Source of the DNA: Effrenium voratum | Lineage: Eukaryota; Sar; Dinophyceae; Suessiales; Symbiodiniaceae | Assembly (NCBI GenBank): GCA_963377175.1 | Contig: CAUJNA010003001.1 | Location: forward strand, 990,001-1,054,000 | Direction: 5' to 3' | Length of the DNA stretch: 64,000 bases | In this document: positions 11,317-22,060 of the stretch, piece by piece | Layout: every line of letters begins with the position of its first letter | Numbering within the stretch: the first letter of the stretch is position 1 | Notes under the pieces: generated by a model | Database searches by the model: none | Told to the model about the DNA's origin: nothing | The model's input: the letters and a program-made list of their open reading frames with translations, nothing else | Position numbers and translations under genes: made by a program

Positions 11317-11422
11317 GTATGGCGCGTACTACGTCACCGCGAGTCCCAGGCGGGCCTTCATTAAGAAATCCCGGCCGGCGGCCGCCGTTTTACGACGCTC
11401 CAGCGGAAAGCCCCGAATTCGG
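11317..11422 (+). CDS. Candidate exon, basic protein segment
   Basis: 106 bases between CACGCCAG|G and ATTCGG|GTACGC. The frame reads YGAYYVTASPRRAFIKK and then PAAAVLRRSSGK, with good third-position GC. It follows the long inverted-repeat element by 18 bases. Function unknown. Confidence 0.45.
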
Positions 11423-11956
11423 GTACGCCTTTTTGTTGGAGTTGGTACCGGTTGTTTGGGGTTGCGCTCAAGGCAAACGAAAAGGAAGACACTTTCTTGG
11501 GGTTCCCTCAAAAAATAGTTTGGGCTGGAATCCCAGGATTAGTGAACCCTTGTTGACGTATACCCATTTGAAAAGGAGTGGGAGGTGAATGATCCGTAGG
11601 CACGGTTAATCTGCAGGGGTGGGGGTGTCAAAGTTGAAACTGTTCCTTCACTTTGGGGATGTTTATAGGGGTGTCGCGATTCATGCCCATTTGAAGCTGT
11701 ATTTGCTACTTTCGGGGGGCCCCTGAATCCGCCATGTGGATCAATCCATCAACGGCTCATTGCCGGAGAAGGGGGAGCCGTGCCAAACAGGGGTGAAAAG
11801 GGAACCTTAAGACATGCACATACAGCCCTGCTTGTCTTTTGGGCCATGTTGTTTCCCATGAAGACGGTTCCTTACTTGGGGGGGGGTTCCAGCTAAAGCA
11901 CCTGCTTTTTAGAGCGGAACTCCTGGGGGTTTACCCCGCCTGGCGAGTGAGTCCAG

Positions 11957-12062
11957 GAATCCCGCGGAGAGCGATGCCATTATCTTCGTGCGGATGCTTA
12001 GAGAAGACACCGGCTCCCCGCTTTGGTGTGCGGGATGCCGTGAATATTGCAGTCAAAACCCT
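11957..12062 (+). CDS. Candidate exon with CxxC-x3-C residues
   Basis: 106 bases, acceptor GAGTCCAG|G, donor ACCCT|GTAAAT. The frame reads AESDAIIFVRMLREDTG and then WCAGCREYCSQNP. The clustered cysteines could bind zinc, but the spacing matches no family I can name. The reverse strand is also partly open. Confidence 0.4.
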
Positions 12063-12608
12063 GTAAATCCCGATGGTTTGTAGTGGATTTACTTGCAATA
12101 TGAAGGGCATCCACCGTATCTGCCAACGGCTCAACTTGCTTTTCTGCTTGTTTCCTCCGCGTGGCTTCCCCACATCGCCTTGAGGCGCACCTGCTCCGTC
12201 AAAGCCTAGGTTTAGGAATTGTGGGTTCCTATAGTCCCCAAGAGGTGCCTTCAAATGATGGTGGAAAGGCGGATTATATTTTCTATAAAAGGGTGCTTTA
12301 GAAGCCAGAGATTCTGGTGTTTGCTCTTAATTTGGTAGGTGTAACAAACTGGGTTTGTGTTTCAGTAAATGGCTTTGACAATAGACCCCCAATCCACTTC
12401 TCCATCCATTTCCTGATCCATTTAGGAGGTGTCAACAGTACAGATGCCGTGTGGGGTAAATGGGACAGTTGCAACCAGGGCGGGTGACAGGACTAAAATG
12501 TTTTGCGCCTGGGACCATTCCTGCCGTGGCGTTTGGGATAAATTTGAATCGATCAATCAGGCGATGCGGTAGTCTTTAGGAACTCTTGAGACATTCCAAC
12601 TTTGAGCT

Positions 12609-12783
12609 GGGCACCAATAGAATATGGTTCAGGAGTATAGTCTGGGGTCTCAGTTCTGGATTTTTGGGCTGACTTAATCAGAAGGCGAATTTTGAGCAGG
12701 GGCAGGGCACCAAATAGGAGTATATACAGTCTGGGGTCGCAATTCTTGATTTTGGGGCTGGCTTAATCAGAAGGCGAATCTGA
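12609..12783 (+). repeat. Tandem duplication of about 90 bp
   Basis: Two adjacent copies share GGGCACCAA, AGTATA, AGTCTGGGGTC and CTTAATCAGAAGGCGAAT in the same order. They lie directly upstream of the acceptor of the next exon pair. Confidence 0.65.
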
Positions 12784-12808
12784 CAGTATCATTGTTTGTC
12801 TTTTGCAG

Positions 12809-13032
12809 ATTTCGGCCATGGGCACCCACATAGCCTCCCACTCATTCGGTCACAAGCTGACACCCAAGCTGCCCCTGGGCTGATGGCTGGCTTAACATGT
12901 AGATAAACCATCCCTCTTTGTCTTGCTTCCTCAGCTCCTGGACTTCAGACCATGTTTGTGGCAATGAAGCTGCTGGGTTCCCTTTTTCTGGCCAATACAC
13001 TCCAGGCCCTGGTTTGCTTGGAGGAGTCGTAA
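12809..13032 (+). CDS. Two-exon 3' end of a membrane protein
   Basis: Exon 12809-12878 follows a textbook acceptor (TTGTTTGTCTTTTGCAG) and reads ISAMGTHIASHSFGHKLTPK. A 56-base intron with a GC donor (CTGG|GCTGAT) and acceptor TCTTGCTTCCTCAG joins in phase 1 to exon 12935-13032, which reads TMFVAMKLLGSLFLANTLQA and ends at TAA. The second exon has a hydrophobic segment fit for one membrane helix. GC donors are known in dinoflagellates. The stop suggests this is the end of a gene whose upstream exons are unassigned. Confidence 0.5.
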
Positions 13033-13361
13033 AGTCCTGACCTCATAGGTTCCAAAGCCCCTATGGGCAACCCGCAGGACCCAGAGTCCCTCTGGTTTTT
13101 TTCCAGTGAATCATGTTCGCTTATTGTGGTTTAGTGGTTGAAATCCAGCCACTCAACTGCTCAAATTTGAAAATTGTTGCTCCCCTTCCAACGTCAAGCA
13201 AGTATTGAGCAACTGACAATACTTGTAGTCTGTTGGTTCGGGAAGGACCTAGGGGCCAAGTTCTCACAAGAGGCAACCCAATTTAATCACAGGAGCGACT
13301 GCCTTTTTGTGCGTGGTAGAGAGACGGCGCGGAAACATGAATCTTTGGCAACATATTCAAT

Positions 13362-13463
13362 CTCACTCCCAGAGTTTCTGGACTTCATACTTGGTGGGAA
13401 GATCATTTTAGTGGTAAACAACAAGTTCAGATTTGTCTGGCAATCCACTCGATCGGAAGTGAG
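13362..13463 (+). repeat. CTCACTTCC-TIR element, copy A
   Basis: Begins CTCACTCCC, contains TTTCTGGACTTCATACTT, ends CTCGATCGGAAGTGAG. Similar elements are at 14958-15049 and 35860-35959. The flanks CAAT and CAAA may be an imperfect target duplication. Confidence 0.55.
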
Positions 13464-13487
13464 CAAAACGAGATGAGCCAACTTAAG

Positions 13488-13565
13488 ATGTTCAAGACGT
13501 GCCCGCGATACGTCCATATCGCCAAGGCCAACGCCAGCAGCAAGCACTCTCCGGGGGTTTTTCAG
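13488..13565 (+). CDS. Candidate exon beginning at ATG
   Basis: 78 bases between CAACTTAAG and TTTTTCAG|GTGCAC. The frame reads MFKTCPRYVHIAKANASSK, with strong third-position GC. It lies 24 bases after repeat copy A. ATG at the first base may be initiator or internal. Function unknown. Confidence 0.4.
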
Positions 13566-14248
13566 GTGCACGGAAACTGGGTTTGGGACAGGTGTCCCTC
13601 AATCTCCTTTGGACCTCCAAATCCACTAGACTTCTGAGGCAGCTGACAGCCCTTGCCAGGGTATCGGGACGTTCCTTTTGGTTTCCTTTGTTAACTCCCG
13701 CAAAAATGGGTACCCTCAAGAAAAGTGACACACCTGGGTATTGAAAAGGCCTGTTCTCCTTTGACTCTGACATTGATTGAACCTTGCAGTTGGACATAGC
13801 CCAAGGCTTGCTTGCAGTTTCTCCTGAGAAAAATGACGGTTCCCTGGCTGGAGGCATTCCCATTGGGCCATTATGTGGGTTTACCTTTCCCTGAGAGAAG
13901 GCCTGTAGGGCCCCAAAAAATAAAACTGAGAGCCAGAATCACAAGGTCATAGTGGAGTTTGTATTTTGCTTGCTGTGGTTTACAGAGAAACCAAAAGGAC
14001 AGCCGAAGCCATTGGGCCCGCTTCCCAAAACACGACAGGCCCAAATCCCGGCAAGTTTGAGCATACCCTGAAATATCGTGGGTTAAGCTTTCTGTGTCTT
14101 TCGAGCCCACAGTTTCCACCCGAAGGAACACCAAAAGGACACGCAGCATGTTTGGGGGCTCGACTTCGATCCTGAGGTGTTAGGTGTTAGGAGCCAAAGG
14201 AAGGAATCAGGTCGTAAGTTAATCTGGAAACAAAGCTATTGGGGAACC

Positions 14249-14345
14249 ATACGGGTGTGTCATCTTTTTCAGGTGCCCTTGTGGCCTTAAATAACCAACA
14301 GCAAGCCGGATTTTTGGAGGTCCCCCAAAAAAGACACACCCATAC
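14249..14345. mobile_element. GGGTGTGTC-TIR MITE with ATAC duplication
   Basis: Element 14253-14341 (89 bp) starts GGGTGTGTC and ends GACACACCC, with T-rich and A-rich runs just inside. It is flanked by ATAC on both sides (14249-14252 and 14342-14345). Related GGTGTC-ended elements are at 24952, 49754 and 56065. Confidence 0.7.
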
Positions 14346-14407
14346 ACTCGGGCGAAAGAAGATTCCAACCAAGTTTGGTTTGGTGAGGGTGGCTTGTTTC
14401 CAACAAA

Positions 14408-14674
14408 ATGGAGGTTTTCCTTCGGGGTTTCCTAGCCACAAGAACAGGGCACCAACAGCAAAAAAGAGGCGAGCCACCGCCAGTGATCCGCCTGACACAA
14501 AGGCACTTACTTCGCGGAAGGTCTTCCTGGACTCGGCAACTCTCCTTCGAGGGGTTGGTTTCTCAGACCGAAATGGCACAGGGGCAAATAGAAACATTGG
14601 CCCACGGGCTCATGAAAACTGATTGCCTACTTTTTCACGGAATGAAATACACCCACATGGCCCCATGGCCATGA
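14408..14674 (+). CDS. Weak coding-like ORF
   Basis: An 88-codon open frame whose middle part (QTEMAQGQIETLAHGLM) looks protein-like. Another forward frame is also open. No convincing donor was found. It may be a decayed exon. Confidence 0.2.
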   Translation: MEVFLRGFLATRTGHQQQKRGEPPPVIRLTQRHLLRGRSSWTRQLSFEGLVSQTEMAQGQIETLAHGLMKTDCLLFHGMKYTHMAPWP

Positions 14675-14957
14675 CATGCAACGAGGAATACCCAGAGGGT
14701 GGTGGACATGAATACATCGCCTAAAGGATATCCATCAGAGGGTTCCCAGTTGATCTTCACATCGCTCAAAAAGAGAACAGTTGTGGGTGAGAGTCTCAGT
14801 TGATCAGTCCGTTTCAGGCAGCCCTCACGAACTTGCGCCTGGCCAAAATGGGACAGAAGAAGCCGGGGCCCCGGTTGACCCAGACAGGGGGGGGGGTCGG
14901 CGTGGTCTTTTAAACACCACCACTTGAAGGATAATTTAGCGGGTGTCACTTTGTTTG

Positions 14958-15049
14958 CACTTCCTGAGTTCGTGGACTTCTTTCTTTGTGGGTTTGGACC
15001 ATTGCAAACGAGGAGTGTGGACTTTTTGGGCAACTCGATCGGAAGTGAG
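14958..15049 (+). repeat. CTCACTTCC-TIR element, copy B
   Basis: Starts GCACTTCCTGAGTTCGTGG and ends CTCGATCGGAAGTGAG, matching copies at 13362 and 35860. Just downstream, 15050-15106 reads SFPIRHWMAALSASCM before a TAG, which is weak evidence for another exon. Confidence 0.5.
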
Positions 15050-15522
15050 TTCATGAGCTTCCCAATCCGTCATTGGATGGCCGCCTTGTCCGCAAGTTGC
15101 ATGTAGTGGGAACTACACGGGGGCTCCAATGAGCAGATGCGCCTTCGCAAATGTCTAGCTCTCCAGGCCTCTTTTCCCCACAAAGCTTCAGAGAAACCTC
15201 GGCAGTCACACTAAAATCCTCGGCCTCTACTTGCTCAGTGAGTCACAAACAGGTGTGAATAAACAAACAACACAAGGCGTTCTCTCTGCCACATTCTGAT
15301 TCTGAGCCCGTCAAGCCCTTCGGAGCCATATTGGAACAGGAAAGGGGATTTGGGTCATTCAAGTGGCCAACAACTAGTCTCAGGCTTTTTGACCATCAAC
15401 ATCGGAAGTGTGGCAGTTGTCCTGCGGTTTCCCCAGACTCTTGGTACCTGCAAGTTGTGAAGTTTAAACCGAAGGGAAGTCCTGAAGGCCTCCGTCCCTG
15501 CGGGTCACAATGCGACTGTTAG

Positions 15523-15598
15523 GACCGTGGCGGTGAAGGTGCACCTCTTTCCGCAGACCAAGGACTCGCTGCACGGGCAATGGAGTCCCGGATGCCAA
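15523..15598 (+). CDS. Candidate exon, unknown protein
   Basis: 76 bases, acceptor CTGTTAG|G, donor GCCAA|GTGAGG. The frame reads TVAVKVHLFPQTKDSLHGQW. Good codon bias; an alternative internal AG at 15556 also exists. Function unknown. Confidence 0.4.
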
Positions 15599-15915
15599 GT
15601 GAGGGGAGGAAACAGATCGAGCTTATGCCGTGACTGACCATGCTTTGCTTTTGGGAAGTATGGTTGGTTCACTTTGCACTATTTTCGGGGGGTATTCTCG
15701 GCTTGTTATTTGAGATGTGGGGGTCCCTGAAGTAGCTCAGAATCGTGCGCTTCGTATAGGTTCACCCAGAACTGAAGGGGGGGGGGTTCAAACTGGAGAG
15801 TTTGTGAGGCTTCGGTAGCCTTTTTGCCATTTCCTGGACAGCTCCTGTATTTGGACTCATTTCTGGTTGGGTTTTCTTGTGCTGGAATCATCGTTCGATC
15901 ATTTGCCCAGGAATG

Positions 15916-16007
15916 CCCAGAGGCTCCCTTGGTGCCTTCTGAGGATGGCTTTTGGGGGGTCAAAAAGGGGTCTAAGAACATCATTAGAAGGTACTTAGAC
16001 TCTCTGG
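15916..16007. mobile_element. CCCAGAGG-TIR element, copy 1
   Basis: Inverted ends around a GGATGGCTTTTGGGGGGTCAAAA core. The sequence is about 80% similar to the copy at 17318-17407, and the similarity extends about 30 bases upstream (CGATCATTTGCCCAGG). Confidence 0.65.
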
Positions 16008-16379
16008 CGTATATATAGAGGCTCCCAAATGCGGATTTGGGAATCTGCAAAGTTAAGTCCCCTCGAACCACACCCAAATCCTTAAAGATGGTGACGTGGA
16101 CCTGGGGAGGCGAATCATATGTTGTTCCGGACATTTGAAGGGCACGGCTCAAAGGGCGAAAACCGGCCGTAGTCTGTTGTTCATCCATTGCTCCTTACAT
16201 CAAACAGCAGCTGTTCTCAGGGTTTGCGAGCTTCTGGACAGACGGATCCCTGGGACGTTGCCTCTAGAACTACGCCATGCCCTAGATCTTCAAATCCAGG
16301 ACTCCTCTTGTTGAGAGCGGTTCAGCGGCCTGAAGATAGTAGCTTCGCGTCTTCTCTTTCTTGCTGGTCAGCAGGGAAT

Positions 16380-16545
16380 CAGTTTCGGGGGGGGGAGGTT
16401 CCGGCCAATACCCCCAAGAGCAGTTCGCGCATTCGCCAGGACGAGCAAGTGACGTTGGAGCGCTTTGCCGCAGGGGAACCCAAATCGCGGGTCCAAGGGG
16501 TGTTGTTCAACTCCCTCGAATTGATAGTTTGGATTGGTAGTTTGG
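16380..16545 (+). CDS. Candidate coding island, unknown protein
   Basis: Within a 121-codon open frame, the segment RIRQDEQVTLERFAAGEPKS has clear codon bias. Splice boundaries are unclear; CCAAGAG and GCCAG are possible acceptors. Upstream (16185-16320) two other frames are also open, so the region may contain more than one exon or a decayed gene. Confidence 0.3.
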
Positions 16546-17317
16546 GGATTTGAAGTTTCGGGTGTTTGTAGCAGGCAAATGGGAACCTATCCCCTATGCC
16601 CCAAACCATCAATCCAAACCACTCAGAGGGAAGCTGATATGAGGTTTGGTCAAACTACCAGCAGTGTATGGTTTATGTGCGTGTGACATGGTGGAACTAT
16701 GTCACACGCAACCACGGCACTCGCGACTTGTCTCATGCCCTCTTGGGGCAAGACATAATTTTTTGGACCATACCTCGCATGTCTATCACCCTTGCAGGCT
16801 AGCTACAAGCTCAACAACGGGTCCCTCCAAAGAGGTTGTTCTTCCAAGGTGTCTGTCCTGTTCCATTGTACTGGATATTATTGTAGGGTGCGTTCGGGTG
16901 GTCAAAGAGCGCCCAGGAAGCATCTGACTGTCACCTTTATAATATGTATATATATATATATATATATATATGTACATATCGCCGTTAGATGGGCTTTAGA
17001 TCCCCCGCCAGTTGCGCCCTTCTGTAGGGCGCCCTTAAAGCATCAAGGGCGCCCCTCCTTCTTCCCAAAGCAGGTCCGGCGTGCGGTTTGTAAGACCTCA
17101 AGGGCAAGAAGGATGGTGGGGGTTCAAGCTTAATGGAACAGAATGTGAACATGGTACGATGTGCCCCAGAGTTGGGAAAAGAGATCACCCACGACGCTCC
17201 TTGGTGGAATGGTCCTGTATTTCCTTCTTTGGAATCATCCTTCGCTTGAGCATTTTGCAGATTTGGGGTTGGGGGTTTGGTGGTAGAAGCATCCTTTCGA
17301 TCATTTGCCCAGGTTTG

Positions 17318-17407
17318 CCCAGAGGGTCCAAGTACCTTCTGAGGATGGCTTTTGGGGGGTCAAAAGGGGTCTGGGTACATCCTTACAAGATACTTGGACC
17401 CTCTGGG
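17318..17407. mobile_element. CCCAGAGGGTCC-TIR element, copy 2
   Basis: 90 bp with near-perfect 30-bp terminal inverted repeats: CCCAGAGGGTCCAAGTACCT at the left pairs with AGATACTTGGACCCTCTGGG at the right. TTG on both sides may be a 3-bp duplication. It ends 27 bases before the first recognised ABCA exon, next to its pyrimidine tract. Copy 1 is at 15916-16007. Confidence 0.75.
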
Positions 17408-17434
17408 TTGGGTGGTTGTTTTTCTCCAAATGAG

Positions 17435-17557
17435 TCTTAAAATGCCGGGCAGCGGTCTCTCGGCTAAGGGCCTGCGCCTGGCAATCTACATCACTTTTTG
17501 CTTATCCTTTATCCCTGCGGGCATTGCGCACTACCTCGTCAAGGCACGGGAAGATGT
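17435..17557 (+). CDS. ABCA-type transporter, membrane exon 1
   Basis: Acceptor TTTTTCTCCAAATGAG; donor GATGT|GTGACG, leaving phase 2. The frame reads GLRLAIYITFCLSFIPAGI and then AHYLVKAREDV. This matches the ABCA membrane segment of the form hydrophobic-S-F-(V/I)-P-A followed by (F/Y)-L-V-x-(E/A)-R-E, where the helix runs into the cytoplasmic loop. ABCA proteins are full-length lipid or sterol transporters. The exon joins in phase to 19770. Whether this is the first or second membrane domain is not known; upstream ABCA exons were not recognised. Confidence 0.62.
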
Positions 17558-17803
17558 GTGACGCTTCTGGCGGGGCCGGAATTCATGCCAACAAAGCCCA
17601 TCGAGGCGTTTCAATGTTACAAGGGGGAATCCCAGTAGGCGACAGACATGGGAGAACTATATGTCCGGTGAATTATCTTGCCAACATGTGCTTCACGCTT
17701 TGCCGTTCACTCCCGAGAGCGCACATATGTTCTCATCATATGCAGTCCTGTCCTAGGGCCCCCAGTAGTGTCAAACAGCAGATGGCAATGTAGACTTAGA
17801 GTT

Positions 17804-18012
17804 TATGCAGGACATTCACGGAGCAGCCGTCCGAAGATCAACTCTTCTATGCTTTCCACTGTTCCTACTTCTCCCCCTCAGCGAAAAACAGGCGCTTGGC
17901 GCCCAGCATCCTTGCAACGTGCAGCCGTAGCCATTCAAGCGACGCATCTCCAGGGTTCCCTATCCCTATTCTCAGTTTCCAAATCGGCACCCCTGAGATT
18001 GCTTTCAGGGAG
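17804..18012 (+). repeat. Mosaic repeat shared with 62.9-63.2 kb, copy 1
   Basis: Segment A (ACATTCACGG, AGCAGCCGTCC, AGATCAACTCTT, ATGCTTTCC), segment B (GGCGCC to GCAACGTGCAGCCGTAGCC) and segment C (CAAGCGACGCATCTCCAGGG to CCTGAGATTGCTTTC). All three recur at 62.9-63.2 kb, with A and C in the same orientation and B inverted. Confidence 0.65.
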
Positions 18013-18600
18013 TCCGAAAGTTTTTAGACGTTGTATTTCCCGATTTGGGCAAATTTTCTCAGACACCCACTTCTGGTTTCTGCACCAATCTGCGGCGGTC
18101 CTCCAAGACTTTGCATTTATCAGGGAACGGTGCAACAGAAGCTTACTTTGAACGCTTTGAATTGATCCCGATGGGGGGTTGGTGTTGGGCACATGGAGAT
18201 CCTCATAGGCTAATCCCCTTTCCAGATGGATAGTAGTAGCTCGCCCAGATTTGCTTTTATATGCTTTGCTCTTCCAGTTGGGTTCAAGCGGTGCTCATGA
18301 CTGCTGAATGAGTTGTTACTGTTCAATCCCTACCAAGAGGGCAATACTACTCCCCGGCAACAAACAACAGTATATAGAAGGAACCCAAACAGAAGTCCAA
18401 TGCCCGAATGGAGATTCCTCCGCAGGTGCTCAAAAGCGCTTTCACCAAAGGAAGCCAACAACGAAGCTGTTTTGCTTGCAATCTTTCAGGCCCCCTCCGA
18501 AAATTATATCCAGTGAGAACGCGAGTCATTTGCCTGGGTTTTTCTCCCGGTGTTTCACTCCCAAAACCGACTGGTTCCCTATGCTGGGAAACTCGCATAG

Positions 18601-18688
18601 GGCTTCATTCATCCAAACTCGTGCTTCAATTCTCGAGCATCGGCGCTTGCATCGCGAGGAGCGTAGCAGTGGGGCACGACAGCTTCAG
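18601..18688 (+). CDS. Candidate exon inside an ABCA intron
   Basis: 88 bases between CTCGCATAG and CTTCAG|GTGCGG. The frame reads LVLQFSSIGACIARSVAVGH. Its intron phases do not fit between the ABCA exons at 17435 and 19770, so it is a chance island, an alternative exon or another gene. Confidence 0.28.
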
Positions 18689-18754
18689 GTGCGGTGGTTT
18701 TACCCCACTGGGCTCCGGAGGATGTGGGTGAACGATTGGGTGTGTCTTTTTTGA

Positions 18755-19692
18755 AGGATTATAACCCCCCTGGTTGATTGATAGAACGTTTCCTCTTTGA
18801 GTGCGGATTTATCACTTTTGGAGGGGAACACCCCCTATTAATAGAGCCTTTTTTCTTTTCTTTTTCGAGGTCAACATGAATTTCCCTTTCTGGGTGTGGT
18901 TAAAAGGGAGACTGTCCGGAAACCGCCTCCATTTGGGTTTTGAGACACACACACACAACTCTCGTTCAAACAGATCATTTTGCTGCCTTGCCAGCATCTC
19001 TGACATCTCCTGGTTCGCAAGGCCCTCCTTTGGTTTCCCTTTCAAAGTGTGACATGACTTTACACCGATCCGAGTCTCGAGATCTGCTTTCTTGATCCCG
19101 CATCCGAGTCCCGACCGCTTGAATCCCTACAACTTGCTGGGTCTCAGCAGAAAAAAGGGGGGGAGCGGCCCCTGTAATCCACCAGAACCCGAAAACCGCT
19201 GCTTTGGACAGTAGGGATTTTGGACATCTGAGAAAAACAGTTGGGTGCTGGAAGGAATCGTTACGGCTTAATTAACTGGCATGCCAGGCAAAGTTCGGCG
19301 CTAGTCTGCGCCGAACATGATATGAAACAGAATATGAGAAGACATGTGTTTGGTTTTTCTATGGTTGTGTGTGTGTGTGTTGCTTAGGGCAACCCCAAAT
19401 TTGTGGGGTTTGCTTTCGGGTTCCCGAACAAAACGACCAACAAGGGGTTCCCTCAAAAGAAGACAGACGCACATTTTATTGTGGTGTCCTTAGCCTGCGG
19501 CCTACATGTTTGCCTTGTGCCAGGTCTTTGCATTGACTTCGCCAACCTTCCTTTCGGGTTTCCCTTGTGTTTCTTTTAAAGAAGCACGTATTTGTTTCAG
19601 GTTGTCTAGGTTTAAGAAAGGCGGTGCAAAACTCTCCCTAAATCTGCCAAAGAACGGCCTCTCACCCTGAGTTCGTAGGCAATTTCAAATGT
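18755..19692. other. ABCA intron sequence, no gene
   Basis: Contains a CA run (18946-18956), a GT run (19366-19380) and frequent GGGTTTCC/GGAAACC words. Nothing coding was seen. Confidence 0.35.
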
Positions 19693-19769
19693 GTGGACCA
19701 TTTGACTCGCAAACATGAGCGGCGGTGTTTTTTTTCCAGCAGGGTGTCACCTGAAAAGGATTGCTGTAG

Positions 19770-19830
19770 ATGGCAGGCATTGAGTGGAGCCTCTCACCTG
19801 GCCTACTGGCTGGCCAATCTCATCTACGCC
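19770..19830 (+). CDS. ABCA-type transporter, membrane exon 2
   Basis: Acceptor AAAGGATTGCTGTAG; donor ACGCC|GTAGCC. It joins to the previous exon in phase 2 and reads WQALSGASHLAYWLANLIYA. This is the diagnostic ABCA loop and helix (Q-x-(V/L)-S-G-x-x-x-x-x-Y-W-L-x-N). It ends in phase 0, matching the start of exon 3 at 24516. Confidence 0.68.
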
Positions 19831-20512
19831 GTAGCCCTGGAATCCAGAGTGGCCCCGAATCGGAATCACGGAATCGCCCCAAAAATCCAAGGAGGTGGAT
19901 GGACAAACTCCACGCACCAGTTGAGATGGATAAAACCCTGGAAGAAACCCCTGGACAGACTCCGCCTGGGTGTTGTCCATCCACGGTACCCAGAAAACGT
20001 GTATTTAGGCTTCTTGGAGCGTTCGGATGGATTTGTCCCATATCCCAGCAAGAGTTTAGCTTCTAGCAAAGGGAGCAATAAACCAAGTTGTGCGATTGAC
20101 CCACCAAAGCCAGTGAGGGTGTCTTGTTTGGAGCTTACCCTTTCTGGGGTTCCAAGGGGCTATTGGTTCCATTGGTGAGCTCCCCCAATGAGGACAAACC
20201 CGCATCCCACGCTTCGGATATGAAACTCCATCACATTCGGGCCTCCAAAACCGGCAGGAAATCATTGTAACCAATCCTGGCTTCTCTAAAGCCAAGCTTC
20301 CAAACTATTGCGTCGCTTTCCTGTAGTGGCGGGAATCACCACAAAATGTTTTTGGGGAATCCCTGCGATTGAGCCAGTAGGGACCAGTGACTCGATGAAA
20401 TTCCAGCTTCGAAGCACGCTCACAGGTCTGGCTCTATGTCCCTGTGCCCAATTGAAACATCTCCTTTTGGTAGTCACCTTCAGATGAGTTTCCTCTTGCG
20501 GTGGTGTTTCAG

Positions 20513-20619
20513 GGGAAGTAGTGGGAGCCTTCGTGCTTAGACTGTTCTTCAAATATGCACAAAGCCCGGTTGGGTCGCTGGCTTTGTCTCGGACTAACAG
20601 GGACATGGGCACTTTGGAG
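20513..20619 (+). CDS. Candidate exon inside an ABCA intron
   Basis: 107 bases between GGTGGTGTTTCAG and TTGGAG|GTGTCA. The frame reads VGAFVLRLFFKYAQSPVGS and then LALSRTNRDMGTLE. It does not align with the ABCA segment expected here, and skipping it gives a better ABCA product. Possibly alternative or spurious. Confidence 0.33.
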
Positions 20620-21841
20620 GTGTCACCAGCCACGGGGGGCCCCCATTTTTCCCTTTTTGGTGGGTCTAAGCATCACCTTTTTTGCCTTTTGCTTTCCCTT
20701 TTGCCCCGTCCCGCTCGTCTCATTTAAAGTTCATCAGAAGAGGTCCACTCAAAACCCCCAGGAAAATATGCAGGAAACACAAAGGAGGGCTGAGGCCGCC
20801 AAAACTCGGCCTAAGGCTTGGGAACGATTCTCCATAACGCCTTTCGACTTGGGGAGGGAATGATCGGCTACTTTGTATCTGGTTAGTTCACACACCCATA
20901 GACAGTGCCCCTTTCGTAAGTCCTGCAAGTGGGACCCCTGGAGGTAAATACACCTGACAGGTTGTTTTTTCGAGACAGCCAGTTGTGAATTGACAGCCAG
21001 TTGTAAATTGACCAACTTTTTTTTGAATGTCAGTAAAAGCGTCCCCCAAAAGAAATCTTGGAACATTGAAAAAATATCGCCTTCATGGTGCATTTAACCC
21101 CTTTGTCATGTGCCATAGAGCCAGGTTGTGGGACAAGCAAACAGATACCCTCCTAAGTGGTCGTGCGTTCTGTCCCTGACTCATACGAGTGTGTGTGTGT
21201 GTGATGGAGCCCCAAAATGGGAGGTTCCCTTTGGACTTCCTGCAAACCGACCTCAAAGAACACACCCTGAAAAACCCATCTACCTGTACAGTGATGGTGG
21301 GCCCTTGCTGGTAACGTGGGTTGTCCACCGAAACACTGGGAGAAGTTGAACACGCTTCAGTTTTCCATCAAACTTGCAGAAGACGCAGAGGATGATTTGT
21401 CTTTTGATGCAGATAGGCGTGCCCTTCTGTGAGGCTCATGAGGATCGAAACGCCTTTTTCGTTACACCCTTGAAATACACTATAGACGAACGCGCATCTT
21501 CGAGTCATCTCATTGCGCTGTTCATTGCACGAGGCTGTTGACTTGTGCTATCATTGCATGTGAGTGCTGGACGGATGAGCCACACTCAGAGCCAATACCT
21601 TGGGCTGAAAGGAACGCTGCGAGGGATGACAGTAACAATGCATATTGGGTTTGTATACTCAGTGTATATACTTCAGATTTGGTTGATGAAGCTGCGTCTT
21701 GTTGGGTGCTTTTGCTCAAATTCGACGTGCCCTTCATATATCCCTCCTGTTGCTCCTGTGAAGCTTCGATAGATAGCGGCATCGGTGACTTCTTTCGTCG
21801 AGCAATTTGCTTCTTTCTCAGAGACTTCTTTGGTGAGACGG

Positions 21842-22060
21842 ATGAAGCTTCTGGCAGTGGTGATGACCTTGGTGAGTCTCATGATGGCGCAGGCGGATGG
21901 CCAGCTTAAGTGCACATTATCACAAGGGTGTGCTGGCAAAGGCGGTCCCAACATTCCTCTTAACAAAGATGGGTCCGTATATGTGACTCCATACGTCGAA
22001 GGCAACACCGAACAAGGAATCACTGGTGGCGGGATTGGCTTGACTATCAAATTCAGGTGA
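21842..22060 (+). CDS. Small secreted-type protein ORF
   Basis: ATG-initiated, 72 codons. Residues 1-20 (MKLLAVVMTLVSLMMAQADG) form a good signal peptide: a lysine, a hydrophobic core and a small-residue cleavage region. The mature part has two cysteines (LKCTLSQGCAGKGG) and a glycine-rich end (GITGGGIGLTIKF). The TGA overlaps a consensus donor (TTCAG|GTGACG), so the gene may continue in another exon. An internal GTGAGT at 21870 is another possible donor. It sits inside an ABCA intron on the same strand, so it could be a nested gene. No homolog recognised. Confidence 0.42.
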   Translation: MKLLAVVMTLVSLMMAQADGQLKCTLSQGCAGKGGPNIPLNKDGSVYVTPYVEGNTEQGITGGGIGLTIKFR

